This document shows positions 47,901-59,706 of a stretch of DNA of 64,000 nt, piece by piece; position 1 is the stretch's first letter; each line of letters opens with the position of its first letter. Source of the DNA: Prinia subflava. Its lineage: Eukaryota > Chordata > Aves > Passeriformes > Cisticolidae. The notes under the pieces were generated by a model. That model had not been told where the DNA came from. It saw only the letters and a list, made by a program, of their open reading frames with translations, and searched no databases. A program made the translations under genes and the position numbers. The stretch covers positions 22,967,662 to 23,031,661 of the forward strand of contig NC_086283.1 in the NCBI RefSeq assembly GCF_021018805.1. Reading direction: 5' to 3'.

Positions 47901-48351
47901 TACTGAGGTGTCTATTCTTTCATCAGGAAAACCTCCCATGCCCTTTTAAGTCATTCCTCTTGTACCTTGACTTCTGTCTACATTCTCCCCATCTACTGAC
48001 TATGAACTCCTTGCCCCCCTTCACTGAGCATGGAGCTCTTCCTGCATGGGCTGGTGTGACAAGCACTTCTTTATTGCCTGTAGAGCCAGGCAAGCTTCTG
48101 AAGGGGACAGTTTCCATCTCTCCTGTTCTTCTCTGTATGTTCCTTTGCTGCATAACACACACTCTGGGGCACTCACCTGGAGGCAGGTCCTGAGATGCTG
48201 CCACTGCATTCCACACTGCAGACTGCACAGCATCCCAGAATAACATGCAACGTGGATGAGAGGTCTCCTTGGGCTCATCCCTGGAGAGGCAAATCCAGGC
48301 CTGGCGGGTCTTCACTGCTTCTTGCACTCTCTGAAGCACTTCCCTGGCCCT
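44945..48351 (-). other. Candidate exons of an unidentified minus-strand gene or pseudogene
   Basis: Four open segments have protein-like codon use and splice-like borders: 48351-48177 (acceptor CCTTCTTATACCAG, donor G|GTGAGT; contains VQEAVKTRQAWICLSRDEPK), 46618-46445 or 46443 (contains SNGSGLIPVFYQLQAG), 46378-46212 (acceptor TTGTTCTCAG, donor G|GTGATT; contains RIDEWTKHSRHLTKVHEQAV) and 45084-44945 (acceptor CTTTTTCTCATGCAG; ends with TAA). The last two join in phase across the intron. The first and second do not join directly, the second-to-third join needs a weak donor, and the solo LTR lies between the first two. I do not recognise the protein. It may be chance, a decayed gene, or the tail of a real gene. 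Confidence 0.22.
46954..47683 (-). mobile_element. Solo LTR of an endogenous retrovirus (ERVL-like)
   Basis: A 730-bp element bounded by perfect 8-bp inverted ends, TGTCTTGG and CCAAGACA. The flanks GTATG and GTATT would be a 5-bp target-site duplication with one mismatch, as expected for ERVL-type integration. Start, end and internal phrases resemble LTRs I remember from songbird genomes. No gag, pol or env sequence is attached, so this is a recombined solo LTR. The minus orientation is inferred from a degenerate AGTAAAG poly(A)-like motif on that strand. An AAT microsatellite and short A-run sit near 47130-47158. Confidence 0.8.
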
Positions 48352-51300
48352 CTGGTATAAGAAGGAAGTGTGCTTGGTAATAAATTAAAGGGAAAACTGG
48401 AATAGTGCATTCCCAAGGGGGACAGTAGAGATGAAAAGTATTTGTCAAGGCATGCCTCACTTAAATGACCTGGAAAAAAGTCATAAATATGGTTAGTGTA
48501 GTGTCTCCAAAGTGCCTCCAGTGAATCAAAATAAAGAAACCTTTAAGCACAGGAGTCTGAAGTCACCAGGACTGGCTGCAACACAGAGGTGAAAATAATT
48601 TCAAGAGAGCCCAGAGAGGCCATGTGGGTTTGTGTTCCCCACACATTCTCCTGCAACACAAAAGTAACCTGCTGGTAGAACAAGTTTTCAGTGATTTATC
48701 TCCTGCTGCCTTTCAATTAGTATGGAAAATTTTTGACTTACAGTAGAAAAACCTGTTAATGACATCATTCCAGGGCAGTAAATCTTGACTTAAGGAGGCC
48801 ACAGAGACTCCCAGCCCTCTGTACCCTGGGCAGAGATGTGATTTCTGTAATGTTGCTGCCATGGGCAGTGATATGGCATTTTTACTCCTTAGACTTTATC
48901 TTTGCTGCTCCAATTCCAGCATCAGCAGCACACACTGGTGCACACACGAGGGTGTGCACACAGACACAGACACCTTAGTCTGGTCCCATACTGGGAACAG
49001 AGGTTACAGCAGTGGTTGCAGCCCTTCTCTGACACTTCAGGGCACTGGCCAGAGACTAGACGTGCCACTGAACTGAGTGTTGGTCTGGGCCCTGCTCAAC
49101 CAATAACTGACATTTATTGACTTCAGAAATTGAAATTTGTATCTGGAACCATACTGCCCAAAGCCTTTTCTGTAGAGCCCATGGTTGTTTTTCACGTGAT
49201 GTTCTCTGGGTACTTTCACAAACTGTTGCTGCACATTTCCTTGGGAAGTCTCCATGATTGCAAACCATCAGCAGATGTCTTATTTTTCTGAAACATCAAG
49301 AAACTGGCAGCTTTACTAGCAGAAAAATAAGGGAGAACATTTTTCTTGTTGTTACGTAGCTCCCTGTCAAGCACAGAGGTCTGCAGTTCCTGCACTTATT
49401 TGTGTTTTGTTGTTTAGTCTTGCCCCCAAGGAATCCATCCCTCTGATATCCAGCCCTATTTTGAAACAGACACTAGAAATGCCATTTCTGTGCCGTCACG
49501 TTTTGCAATCCTGACAGATCCCCAGGCTAGCCTGGTGTCCATCCTACCCAGAAAGCCCAGCTCATTACCAAGGTCACTAATTGGCCCCGCTGTGATCCCC
49601 CAGCCACATTGCCATCCCTCTCCTTGCAGATCCAGAGCACTGCTGGCTCCTTCCTGCCTAAGGGAGGTTTGAGGGATGGCTGCATGTGCCTCTGCAGCTG
49701 GAAGCCAAGCACCACGTTTCATTCCTGGTCTCCTCTCCTCCTGAGCATGAGACCACATCAGCCACAGCTGGCAGGAAGAGGAGGGGAGCTAAGCCATGCT
49801 TCAGTTAGTTTCAGTTAGTTCCTGCTTCACTTTACTTGTTCTTTTTGTTGTCTTTTCTTTTCTTTTTTTTTTTAAATTCCATATAGACACAGTTGTAACC
49901 CTGCAAAAACAGCCTTGTGCAGCATCACGTTCTAACCCAGAGGCAGCCCAAAGCACCAACTTTCTGGGCTTGTTGGCACCAAACAGGCGATGGCCACTGA
50001 GAATATAAACCACTGTTGGATGGTGTCCCTTGCAGCAGCACAGCCCAGGCGTATTACTGAGCTGGTCCTGCATACCAACACACACAGAGCATTTCTTTCG
50101 GGCCGTGTGTGATTTTGTGATCCCTTAAGAACACGGTCTGCACTGCGCAACCATTCTGCCAAGAGAAGAGGCTTTTGGCTGCGTTAAAATGTGAGCCATC
50201 TCTCTGGATTTAGGAAAGGGAGGAGGATTTCTCTCCTGTCGAGATGGGGGATGAACACTGTGTTTGTAAATCTGCAGCAGAAAGCTGTGAAAAACATCTG
50301 CATTAGTGAGAACACAGCTTGAAAAGAAAATGAAATTCCCTTGCATTGCAATCTCTGTGAGGTGTCTGCCAACCTACTTTCTGGCAAGCCAAGAGTTTCA
50401 ACCAATTATTTAGTCCTTCCTTCCTTTTCACTAGTGCTGCTCACAACAACTCATATAAGCTCATCATTTCTCTGTTATTAGACAAAGTACTGTTTCGTAT
50501 CAGCAAAATAAAGGGTAAACAACGCGTGAGCAATCTGTTTCAAATCCACTGCCACTGCTCAGGTCCTGCCTCACAACAGATCTTTGAACACCTGAAATCT
50601 GTTCTGTCTGCTGAACAGGATCTGAACTGAGCTGCTTTTCACCTGAAAAACCACCACAACAACAACTCGGCCAAAATGTTTTTATCATTTTCAGCCCAAG
50701 AAAAACAAGTCTAGAAGAAATGCAAAATGTGGATGTCTCAAAGACCACTGTATAGCCAAGAAATTATTTCCCCATTGATATCCATGAGTTTACCACAGGA
50801 CAAGGGAAAGGCAAAGGCTGTACAGTTTTTGGCAGCTAAAGAACAGTGAGTAGACCAGCAGGAGAGCCTTCTCTGCCTCTTTCATTCAGTGTCAGTTGAT
50901 CCTTCCTTTTGCTTTTTGATCTTCCTACAGCACTGCAGTAAGACAGGAACCCCTCAATGCTTTGTGGTTTTTATAAGCCCAGTGAGTCCTGCAGAGCTTT
51001 CCCAGTGCCAGCAGCCCAGCTGCTCTCCCTGTGCTCACACGTGACAGATGCCTTTGTCCCCAGCCACAGATATGCATCATCCTATGCAGTGTCCAATGGG
51101 GCTTGGAAGATCCTCCAGTCCTGGAACTGAGTTGTCATAGAACAAAAATGCAATGAGAAAACCGATTTGAACAAGAAAGAGTGGGTCTGGTTTCTACACA
51201 GATAATTCTGTTAGACCTGGAACACAAACACATCCAGCACTGGGTCAATAAGCCACGAGACAAACAGCAAGGAAACGTGAATTCGCTGTTTCAAACCCCA

Positions 51301-52507
51301 GTATGGCAAATACCCAGAAAGGCTATGGAGGTCAGGGAGGGGATCTGAGAAAGGGATTTCTGCATGTCCTTGAGCATCCACAACCTTTTGGGCCCCAACA
51401 TTAACGTACAATCCAAACTATCCGCAGTTTTTGGTGGAATCTAACTAGGCATGAGGAATTCCAGAAGAATCAGAGACCTGGTTCAAAGAAGGAGTGATCA
51501 GACTGTGTTGCAGTGCTGCAGAGAGGGCTGGAGTCTTATTAGTAATCTTCTTGGAAAAAAAGATTTAAGAACTCAGAAAAACAGTAACATGAAAGGAATC
51601 TGTTGTTTTTACCAGCGCAAGAGCAAACATCTAAAGTTCCATTGAGAAGCCCCAGAGTGTCTCAGAGGGATGGAGTGGGCCAATTGATTGTATTTCCAAT
51701 TCATCCTTTTCTCTGCAGAGAAAGGATTTTTTCAGTAGATTATCTGTTCTTGTTCCAACTCTCAACAACAACAGTGCAAACCCATATGAGGTGCCCGTTG
51801 GGTAACTGGGACGTGCTGTCTCGGTGTTGCCTTATCTGCCTGTCCATCTGCAAGAAGGTGCCAGCTCCTTCCTTGTGTTTACTGAGTGATTGCTGCCTTC
51901 ATTGTGTTGACTAATTTGGCAAAGTGACATACAATTCCTTATCCAGCTCTATCTTCTTCTCAGCCCCAAAGAAGGTTTTGCATGCAATCAGTTTCATGGA
52001 ATGCTTCCAGTCACTTTAAGGGCGGGACCTTACTGCTTTTGGAAGAAGTTGTAAATTTTGAGAGGGAAATGGAAGACCAACAGCTGCACAGGCTACCACA
52101 TAATGGTAAATAAAGTGGAAAGATGTTGAGGAAAGAATCACCTTTTATGTCATCTCTCCCTTTCCTTAAGATGATTAATGGGCTGCTATATTGGAGAAGC
52201 TGTTTTTCAAGGACAAAGAAAAGTCTTTTTCCTCTGTGTAAGGCTACTGGCATGAAGGAGAGAATTCCCTTGGTGAATCTGAGTGGACCAGCCCTTCTGC
52301 CCCTGTGCACAGCCATTCCCCATGCCTCAGCTTTGTTCAATGCTGCTTTATATATTTGTTTATTCCTTTACTCATCCGGTCACCTCTGCTTCTGCTGCTG
52401 CTGGAACTGAAGGCTTTCCTTGTTCATCCATCTTCCATTCCCCACATGTGGGAGCAGCTCACAGCCCGTGTGCACCCATGGTGAGGAAATAAGGTGAGAT
52501 ACATTTT

Positions 52508-52577
52508 TGCAGACTGCATTCAGTAGAAACACCCCCAAACACTGCAGACTGCGTTCAATAGAAACTCCCCCAAACAA
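52508..52577. repeat. 35-bp imperfect tandem duplication
   Basis: TGCAGACTGCATTCAGTAGA at 52508 recurs as TGCAGACTGCGTTCAATAGA at 52543; both are followed by AAC(A/T)CCCCCAAACA. Confidence 0.9.
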
Positions 52578-53629
52578 GTCTCTTGGGTCTGTTGAGTTCC
52601 TTGAAAGAGAGGGTTTGAAAAGGCACTGATCTCACAGGAAGGAAGTATTGGGAATGGCAAAGGGACATATGAAGGTTAATCATAATTAGGAGTTGGGTAT
52701 AAAGCAAGAATGATGCTCCTAAGGCAGATTAGATAAGGAAAAGGTCCAAGGTGAACCAGTATGGTCTCTGATTCCTTCCAGTGCTTTGCCATAATTACAA
52801 TTCACCTGTGAGAGGTACAGAGTCTGCTGGACACTCCTCTGCTGCTGCAGGGACCCAGCACAGTTCTTGGACAAAAGGACTCTCAGCATGGTCCCAGGCA
52901 GGTCTGTACCTCTGCACAATATTTAGGCCACTGCAGGCACCTTGCATTGAAGGAGTATAAGAATCTGAGTGTGATGTACATGGGAAAGGGCAAAGGACAG
53001 GACTCTTCTGGTTCCTCCACCCTCTGATCTCCATTCAAGGATCCCAACCTAGGAACCTGATAGCATCTGAGCAGCCTCTTGTTTCAGAAGAATTCCAGGA
53101 AGGGTTTGCATAAACCAGCTGAGGAGTTCCTCATTCTGTATGTGACTCTGTGACTCCAATATCTATCCTGTGCCACCGTGTATAAAGTTACTTTCATTAT
53201 CCAGTTTGTTTCCTTCTCACCCAAACATTTATTCAGTGACTATTTCCGAGGACCACTAGATTGACGTCAGTCTTTACTTTCATCTTTCAGTCCTCCCTGA
53301 GCCAAAATTAAGGACGTTCCCTACTGCTCAATTTCAATCCAGATTCCAGTATTGGGCAGTGGCTGCCCAGTGTCCTTGAGAGCCCATTTGGTAATAGCCT
53401 GTCACCCTTGGGAATTCTCACTGTCTTTGGTGGAAGAGAGTCAAGGATGTCACTCCTCAACAGCCTCATGGCCTGAGAGATGGTATTGAGTTGGTTTTCT
53501 ACACCATTCCCATTCCTTTCTTGTATCTGAACCATTCCTGTTGCTCCCATTGAATTTGTAACAAACATTTTAAAGCATTCCCGGTTTATCTGTGGCCATT
53601 TGTAAATGTTTTCACGTGTATGTCCTGGC

Positions 53630-53820
53630 ACCTTTCACATGCAGAGCACTAGGAAATACACCCTAATTAACCTGCCAAACTGCCCTGTGAGGTGGGTGAG
53701 ATTTCTGATCCTCCATCCATCCATCCCTGCTGAAGTTCTCTGGTTTCTCCAAACTCATAAAACAGTCAGTGTCAGAACCCGGGTTAAACTAGAAATCCTT
53801 AGCTCCTGCTGCTGGGATCT
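53630..53820. mobile_element. Possible ancient MIR-like SINE remnant
   Basis: Reads like a decayed MIR: a phrase resembling CCCTGTGAGGTGGGTGAGAT, then later CAGTCAGTGTCAGAACCCGGG and TTAGCTCCTGCTGCTGGGATC in the expected order. The central part is diverged and contains a CCAT repeat. I recognise it from memory only. Confidence 0.4.
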
Positions 53821-54964
53821 GACCTTGCTGCTGCCACAGAAACCTCCCCATTCTGTTTGCAAGTGACACACTGCACATTGCACACTGCAGTCCATCCCTG
53901 CCCACACCAACCACCGCCAGGAGACTTTAACCCCTTCCTGTCCCCACCACATCGGGAAAGGCTGCAGGTATGTGCAGGGATGGGTGCCGACAGGTCCTCC
54001 TGCCTGAGAGCACTTTAGGGAGCTTTCCCCAGATGTCAGAGGGAGCCTTTCAGCTTATATGTGAGATGTGCTTGTTCAAGTTTACACGCTCTGGACTGGG
54101 CATCTCTTTATTTGCACTGAAAGTCACAGTAATTACTCTCCCTGTAAACAAAGAGTTTAATATGCTGAGGGGAATTCACTTAACTCGAGCCATGGCAGAT
54201 TTATAGTTATTAAATGGAATGCCAGGAGGTTGTTAGCACGTTGAGAATCCTGGTTTCTTATTTCATAATCACATATTTATGGTTCCCACAGCACATTGTT
54301 TTTGTCTCGCCATTCATTTATGGCAGGTCTATTAAACTGCCACCACTAAGCTTCCAGGTCCTGGGCTGTAACTCTCTCCAGCACTCCTGTGATGGCACTT
54401 TCATTCTGCTGGGGCTGGTTTGATGGAGATCAATACCAGTACCCTGGAGAATATAGAGAGAGCATGTTCTGCCCTAAGAAGCAGGCACAGAATGAAGCCT
54501 GTGAATGATCCATCGTCTGAGGAGAACACTCCTTACTAGAAGGATTTGTTATCTGCAGTCCCAGGTGTTGGCTCTTGGAGTGAGTGTGGATAAACTGAGC
54601 CCACAGCCTCCAGACTGAGGTGAGCTGAGCACTGGGTGTGCTGCTGGGCCATGAAGGGAGGGAGCAGACCCTCACCCCTGCCACGGGTGCTCCCTCACAC
54701 AGAAATTTCACGGGCGTTCACTGCCCATGGACACATCCATGCTTCTACTTTCTCGAGGTCTTTTAGTAAACTTGCAAGACTCAGTTGTTCTCATTCACTC
54801 TGCTGTTAATTTGTCTCTCTCTGCCCTGCTCTTCTCCCTCTCCATTTCCATCAAGACTTGGAGTGTTTGTGAAGCTTTGCCAGAACCACTCAACCCCAGG
54901 ACACTTGTCACATTCACGGAGAAGGACTCTAGCCCAACAGTGCTACTCAAAAGTCAGGGAATCA

Positions 54965-55160
54965 GGAGAATTTCAGAAAGAACTTTTTCACAGAAAGGGT
55001 TGTAAAGTATTGGAAAGGGCTTCCCAGGGAGCTGGTGGAAGTGTCCAGGGAATGCCTGGAGTCAGTGCTGTGAGCTGGTGACAAGGTGGGGATCTGTCAC
55101 AGGTTGAACTTAATGACCTTGGAGATCTTTTCCAGCCTTGGTGATTCTGTGATTCTGTGA
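54965..55160 (+). mobile_element. CR1 LINE 3'-end fragment, plus orientation
   Basis: Contains CAGAAAGGGTTGTAAAGTAT, GGGCTTCCCAGGGAGCTGGT, GTTGAACTTAATGACCTTGG and a terminal GATTCTGTGATTCTGTGA, the CR1 3' microsatellite. The middle appears shortened against the consensus I remember. Confidence 0.9.
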
Positions 55161-55615
55161 AATGAGATGCATTTGTAAAGAACTAGTGTTTAAGGGGCCT
55201 TAGAGAGGTGGTCTTATCACAAAGGCAACTCTAGTTCTGGAATTCTCTCAAATTCAGGCCACCAATGAGCAACTGCCCATCAGTGAGGACAGTCTTTAGG
55301 GCAGAGCTTGAGTACAGGGCACCACAAAGAATTCATCCCCCCAACAGAGTTTTTGTTCTTCACTTTTCTTTTTCTTTTGTAGTAAACAATTGAGGTGTTG
55401 CACTGAAAATCCTTGTCCAAATATTAATTTATTTAGTTGACTCGTTCTCACACAGGGAATAACCTGCAGAGTGCATTTTTGTTTTCCTCCTTCATACCTC
55501 TGCCTCTTCTTTAGAAAAATGTACATTTTAAGTTAATATATAATCTAGAATGCTGGAGCTTTTCAAGTTTAAAATGCACATACCAAAATAAACCGAAAGT
55601 TTCCACTTTCTACGG

Positions 55616-55907
55616 AAAAGAAAAGAAAAGAAAAGAAAAGAAAAGAAAAGAAAAGAAAAGAAAAGAAAAGAAAAGAAAAGAAAAGAAAAGAAAAGAAAAG
55701 AAAAGAAAAGAAAAGAAAAGAAAAGAAAAGAAAAGAAAAGAAAAGAAAAGAAAAGAAAAGAAAAGAAAAGAAAAGAAAAGAAAAGAAAAGAAAAGAAAAG
55801 AAAAGAAAAGAAAAGAAAAGAAAAGAAAAGAAAAGAAAAGAAAAGAAAAGAAAAGAAAAGAAAAGAAAAGAAAAGAAAAGAAAAGAAAAGAAAAGAAAAA
55901 AAAAAAA
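55616..55907. repeat. Uninterrupted (AAAAG)56 microsatellite with A-rich end
   Basis: 56 consecutive AAAAG units (280 bp) without a single substitution, followed by a 12-A tail. It generates frames of Phe/Ser-Leu-Phe repeats on the other strand that are not genes. It lies about 14 kb upstream of the AR start codon. Confidence 0.97.
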
Positions 55908-58260
55908 GCAAGCGCAAAGCAGTGCATGAGGGTTTCAAGTAGCCAAATCACTGACTGCATGTTCCCAAGGACAAACAGGCATCGCTGAGGCTGTGGGAGA
56001 TGTGGGAGCAGCTCCCAGAGACCCCTGAGCTCAGGGAATATGCGGCAATAAGAGGTCATAACTGTGGCAAAGTAAAATACCAAAACTCATATAATGAAAC
56101 TTAGGAGTCACTTGGACCATTTTAAAAAATGGAGAAAAATGAGCCAAAGGAGCAGAAAACAGAGCAGGAGGAGTCTGAGGTTTATTCAATTGTTACTGAA
56201 GAGAATTCCTGAACAGCAGTGGAACCAGGGCCAGAATCCTGGGCCCTGTGAACTCAGCTGTGCTCCTGTCCTTGAGACTATCAAGAGAGTTTGTTTTCTC
56301 TGCAAGTCTTGCATTCATTTCTAGGAAGAGAAGTCAGCAGGAACAGTGGGAGCTGTTCCTTTTTATGTATAACCAGCAAAGTTAGTACCTAAGCGCTGAT
56401 GTGGTCCTCTCTTCCAGGCTTGATGCCTCCAGGTCGGGAAATAATTACAAGTGTATTAGTCATAAGGCCAGTAATAGTGGCATAAGGCAAGTGGCATCGG
56501 TGTCCTGCCTGGAGCACACACTTTCGCTGAGGTGAAATGTCAGCCAGCAGAACCAGCACCGCCGGCAGCACTTCAGACATCGACACAGATGCTGCTTGAT
56601 TTTCAGTTCTGCAGTGCCTCAGCTCCTCGGGCTGGGTCAGGTAGTCTTGCCCAGAACCAGACTCACGCCTTTTCAAAGGAACTTTCAGGTCACATGAGGA
56701 TTCATACTAGTTAGAAGGTAGCTGAGAGAGGTGGAACTTTCCCCCCGTTAGACTGCAGGATCTGCATTGAGGATCTGTTGCCTGCCTGTATTTTGGCTGG
56801 GGTTGGAGTGAGTGACCCTGGTGGACAGACAGGGGCAGAGCAGGGGGGAGCTCGGGCGTGCTCAGCCTCCCCAGCAATGCTGCAACAGCAACAATTCTCA
56901 TACCTCACAGTCTGTGGTGGGTGGCTTTGGATTTTTGGCCAGCATCCAGCAGACAGCAAGGATATCAGTTGTTGTTATTCCAGCCCAATTCCCTGTCTGC
57001 CTTCTGGTTCCTTTGTGTTGTGAATACAGAAACTACTGTTTATGTGTGCAGAACACAACAGCTCGTTCAGACACTTACAAAAAGATTTAAAATTAATTTT
57101 TTTGTGTGTGCTTAAAAAACTAACAGGTGTGACTGAAATTCTGCTCAAGCACACAACTGAATAAAGGAAGCAGTGAGTATTGTGTTTGTATGGAGGGAGG
57201 GTAACAACAGAATCGTTAGCAATTATTGGTTTCCATTTTCAATATTTTTAGGTTTTATTCATTCTGGAAGTTTCTCTGTGAGACCTGGATTTTCTAAAGA
57301 GACTTTTCTGTGCAGCAAATCAGCATTACCAGTGCTGCCCACTGTACCTGTCCCTTACCATGGTATGATCCAGATCTTTTCTGTCTGGGAATGGGAGAAG
57401 TTTTTCATTGGTGTTTCTAACATCAACCAAAGCATTTCTTACTGATGTTGGTCAGTCCTGGGCTCTCACTGACAGGCTTGGCATTGCCCCAGTCTCTCTG
57501 TAGTGCCTGGGCCAGCCCCAGGATCTGTCAGAGTGTGCTGGGATGGCTGCAGTGTTCCTGGCAGGCCACTCACCCTGGCCAGCCCTATCTCAGGCTGAAT
57601 GTGCTTCCACTCCTTCCCATCCCCAAAAACCACCCTCACCTTGGCCTTTCACAAAGCTGTCCCTCACCAAACCCAAAGGGTGCCCCTGGGAGCTCCCACA
57701 GCCCCTGCTCACCTCTGCACTCTTTTCAGTCAGCTAAAGCAGCTTGAGTTCGCAGCGCTGAGGTCAGTGCTGTGTTGGTGTGTGCAGCTGATGGATTTAT
57801 TACGTCAACCAGCTCGCACATTCCTGACACCCAAACAGCCCATCCCTGTCCTCAGCAGTCTCACCTGTCACAGGGATGTGCCCAGTATGACCCAGTGAGC
57901 GCTGAAGAAGTAAGGAAAGCACCTGGAGTGCAGAGATATGAGGGCACCTGGATCAGAGTGCTTCTCACTAGCAAGATATGTCCTCCAACCATCCTGCCAG
58001 GGCAAAGGGGCTCCTTCTCTCCCTCCTTCCATACAGGCTCACAGCTGTGCAGGCTGTTTGTACTGAATCCATCTGCATGGAATTTGCTGGGCTTAACTGC
58101 TAACAAGTTTATTAGGAATCATTTTTTTACAGCTATCACCAAATGTAGTTCTAGATTTAGAAGAGAATTTATGAGGTCCAGTAATCACAGTGTGTTTGGA
58201 AACAGGGCACACACACTGAAACCGGTGTTTTTAGAACACAGGATTGACAATCTCATGCAG

Positions 58261-58390
58261 AATCACAAAACCACAGAATCATTCAGGCTGCAAAAGATCT
58301 TTAAGACCATGAAGCCCAACCATCAACCCAGCATGACCACCATGTTCAACTGTAAATCCTGTCCTTGTGCCACATCCACAGGGATGGATC
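58261..58390 (-). mobile_element. CR1 LINE 3'-end fragment
   Basis: ACCACAGAATCATTCAGGCT followed by AAAGATCTTTAAGACCATGA, CCAACCATCAACCCAGCATG and TGCCACATCCACAGGGATGG. This is the reverse complement of another CR1 subfamily tail. It lies within a 229-codon plus-strand frame that is fortuitous. Confidence 0.85.
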
Positions 58391-59676
58391 AGGATGCTGA
58401 ATGCAAACTTCATCTTTCAGCAGAGCTTACAGCCAAGTCTGTGCTACAGGATAAGATATAAATGTGAAGTGATTCAATTGTTTAGGCATTCCAATATTTC
58501 AGGTTTTCAAACAGGTCCACAGGTTCACACTAAGTGGGGCCAGTTCTGAAGTGGAATAAGAGATAGGGAGACACTGAGTCGTATCCCAAAGTCTAGTCAG
58601 CCCTCGGTAAATAATCACCCCGCATGTCACAAGCCTCAGTGCTCCTTTAGGAGCATTTAAAAGCAAAATCGTGTGCATAATCAGTTCAACCACTAAGTCA
58701 CAGCAAAGCTAATGGTAAAAACAGCTCTTGTACTTTGACTTTTGCATGTAGCTGAGAGAACTATTTCAGGGGAGTCCCAGCTCTATGATGTGTTGTGACA
58801 CTACAACTGTAACTTTGTCCCTCAGTGACGTGCATACTCATGTTTATTGATTGCCTGGGGTGAATTTGTGTCTGATTAATCACACCAGCACAGCAGGAAG
58901 GCTGATTCTGCCAGGGATATATACAAATTCCACCTCGGGCAAGGTGCGAGGGTGAAGACATTTCACCACAGAGGCTGAAGTGGTGATGCAGCAATTCTAT
59001 TCCATTATTCAGATCCTGCTCCAGAGTTAGGAATTACTTGTCAACTGCAAAATATCTCTCTTGAGCACATAAAAAATAGGCAGTACCATCAGCAACATTA
59101 ATTGTCTGATTTAAATCCTTTTCTGTCCAAATCCATCTCTTCTGGCTGAGGCTGCCATTTCCCACCTCCCTGAAAGGAAAAGATTTGGTGAACCACAGGG
59201 CACTATCACAGCAACCAAACAAGGAGAAACGCCTGATTTTATCTGGTTGAAAGCCCATGAAATCTGCTCCAAATAGATATTGACCTCTTTTACAATAACT
59301 GGTATTTTTAAACATCCGTATTTGTCAAGACCTTTCTGAACTGATGAAATATTCATCCAAATCCCTCTGCGTGGGGAAATGAACTCGATACCTGTGCTCA
59401 GACCCTTCTTCTGCCTCAGCTTGAACAGCCCACACTGAGGTGCAGGATCACAATTCGAAATTCTGTTTCCAGTTTAAATACATGTTCTGTTATGCACACT
59501 TTGGTTCATATCTCAGTTCCTTGTATTGGGCTTGACACCCAGCACGAAAAATGTTACCCATGCGTACAGAATCTGCTTTTATTAAACCCAGGTCAATATA
59601 TTATGCCCAATTAATATAAATTTAGGAAAGGTTGTTTAACAGGAGCCAGAACTCTGTTCTGGGAAAATCTGCTTTC

Positions 59677-59706
59677 TCTAATCTCTAATCTCTAATCTCT
59701 AATCAG
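59677..59706. repeat. (TCTCTAA)4 short tandem repeat
   Basis: Four heptamer copies in a row. Confidence 0.9.

Noticed and set aside
53308..53631. 108-codon minus-strand frame with a protein-like middle
   Set aside because: No convincing splice borders, no recognised family, and it adjoins the MIR-like remnant.
55528..56083. Phe/Ser/Leu-repeat open frames
   Set aside because: Translation of the (AAAAG)56 array on the opposite strand.
56532..56714. Plus-strand frame ending in a GHMRIHT-like string, resembling a C2H2 zinc finger
   Set aside because: The spacing from Phe to Leu is wrong and there are no zinc-ligand cysteines before it; a single short chance match.
57772..58461. 229-codon plus-strand frame
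   Set aside because: Runs through a CR1 fragment on the other strand and shows no recognisable protein family.
59034..59180. Strong acceptor (TTTTCCTTTCAG) near 59174 followed by a short open stretch on the minus strand
   Set aside because: Open for only about 23 to 28 codons in the two plausible frames, no partner exon found; isolated acceptor-like motifs are common.
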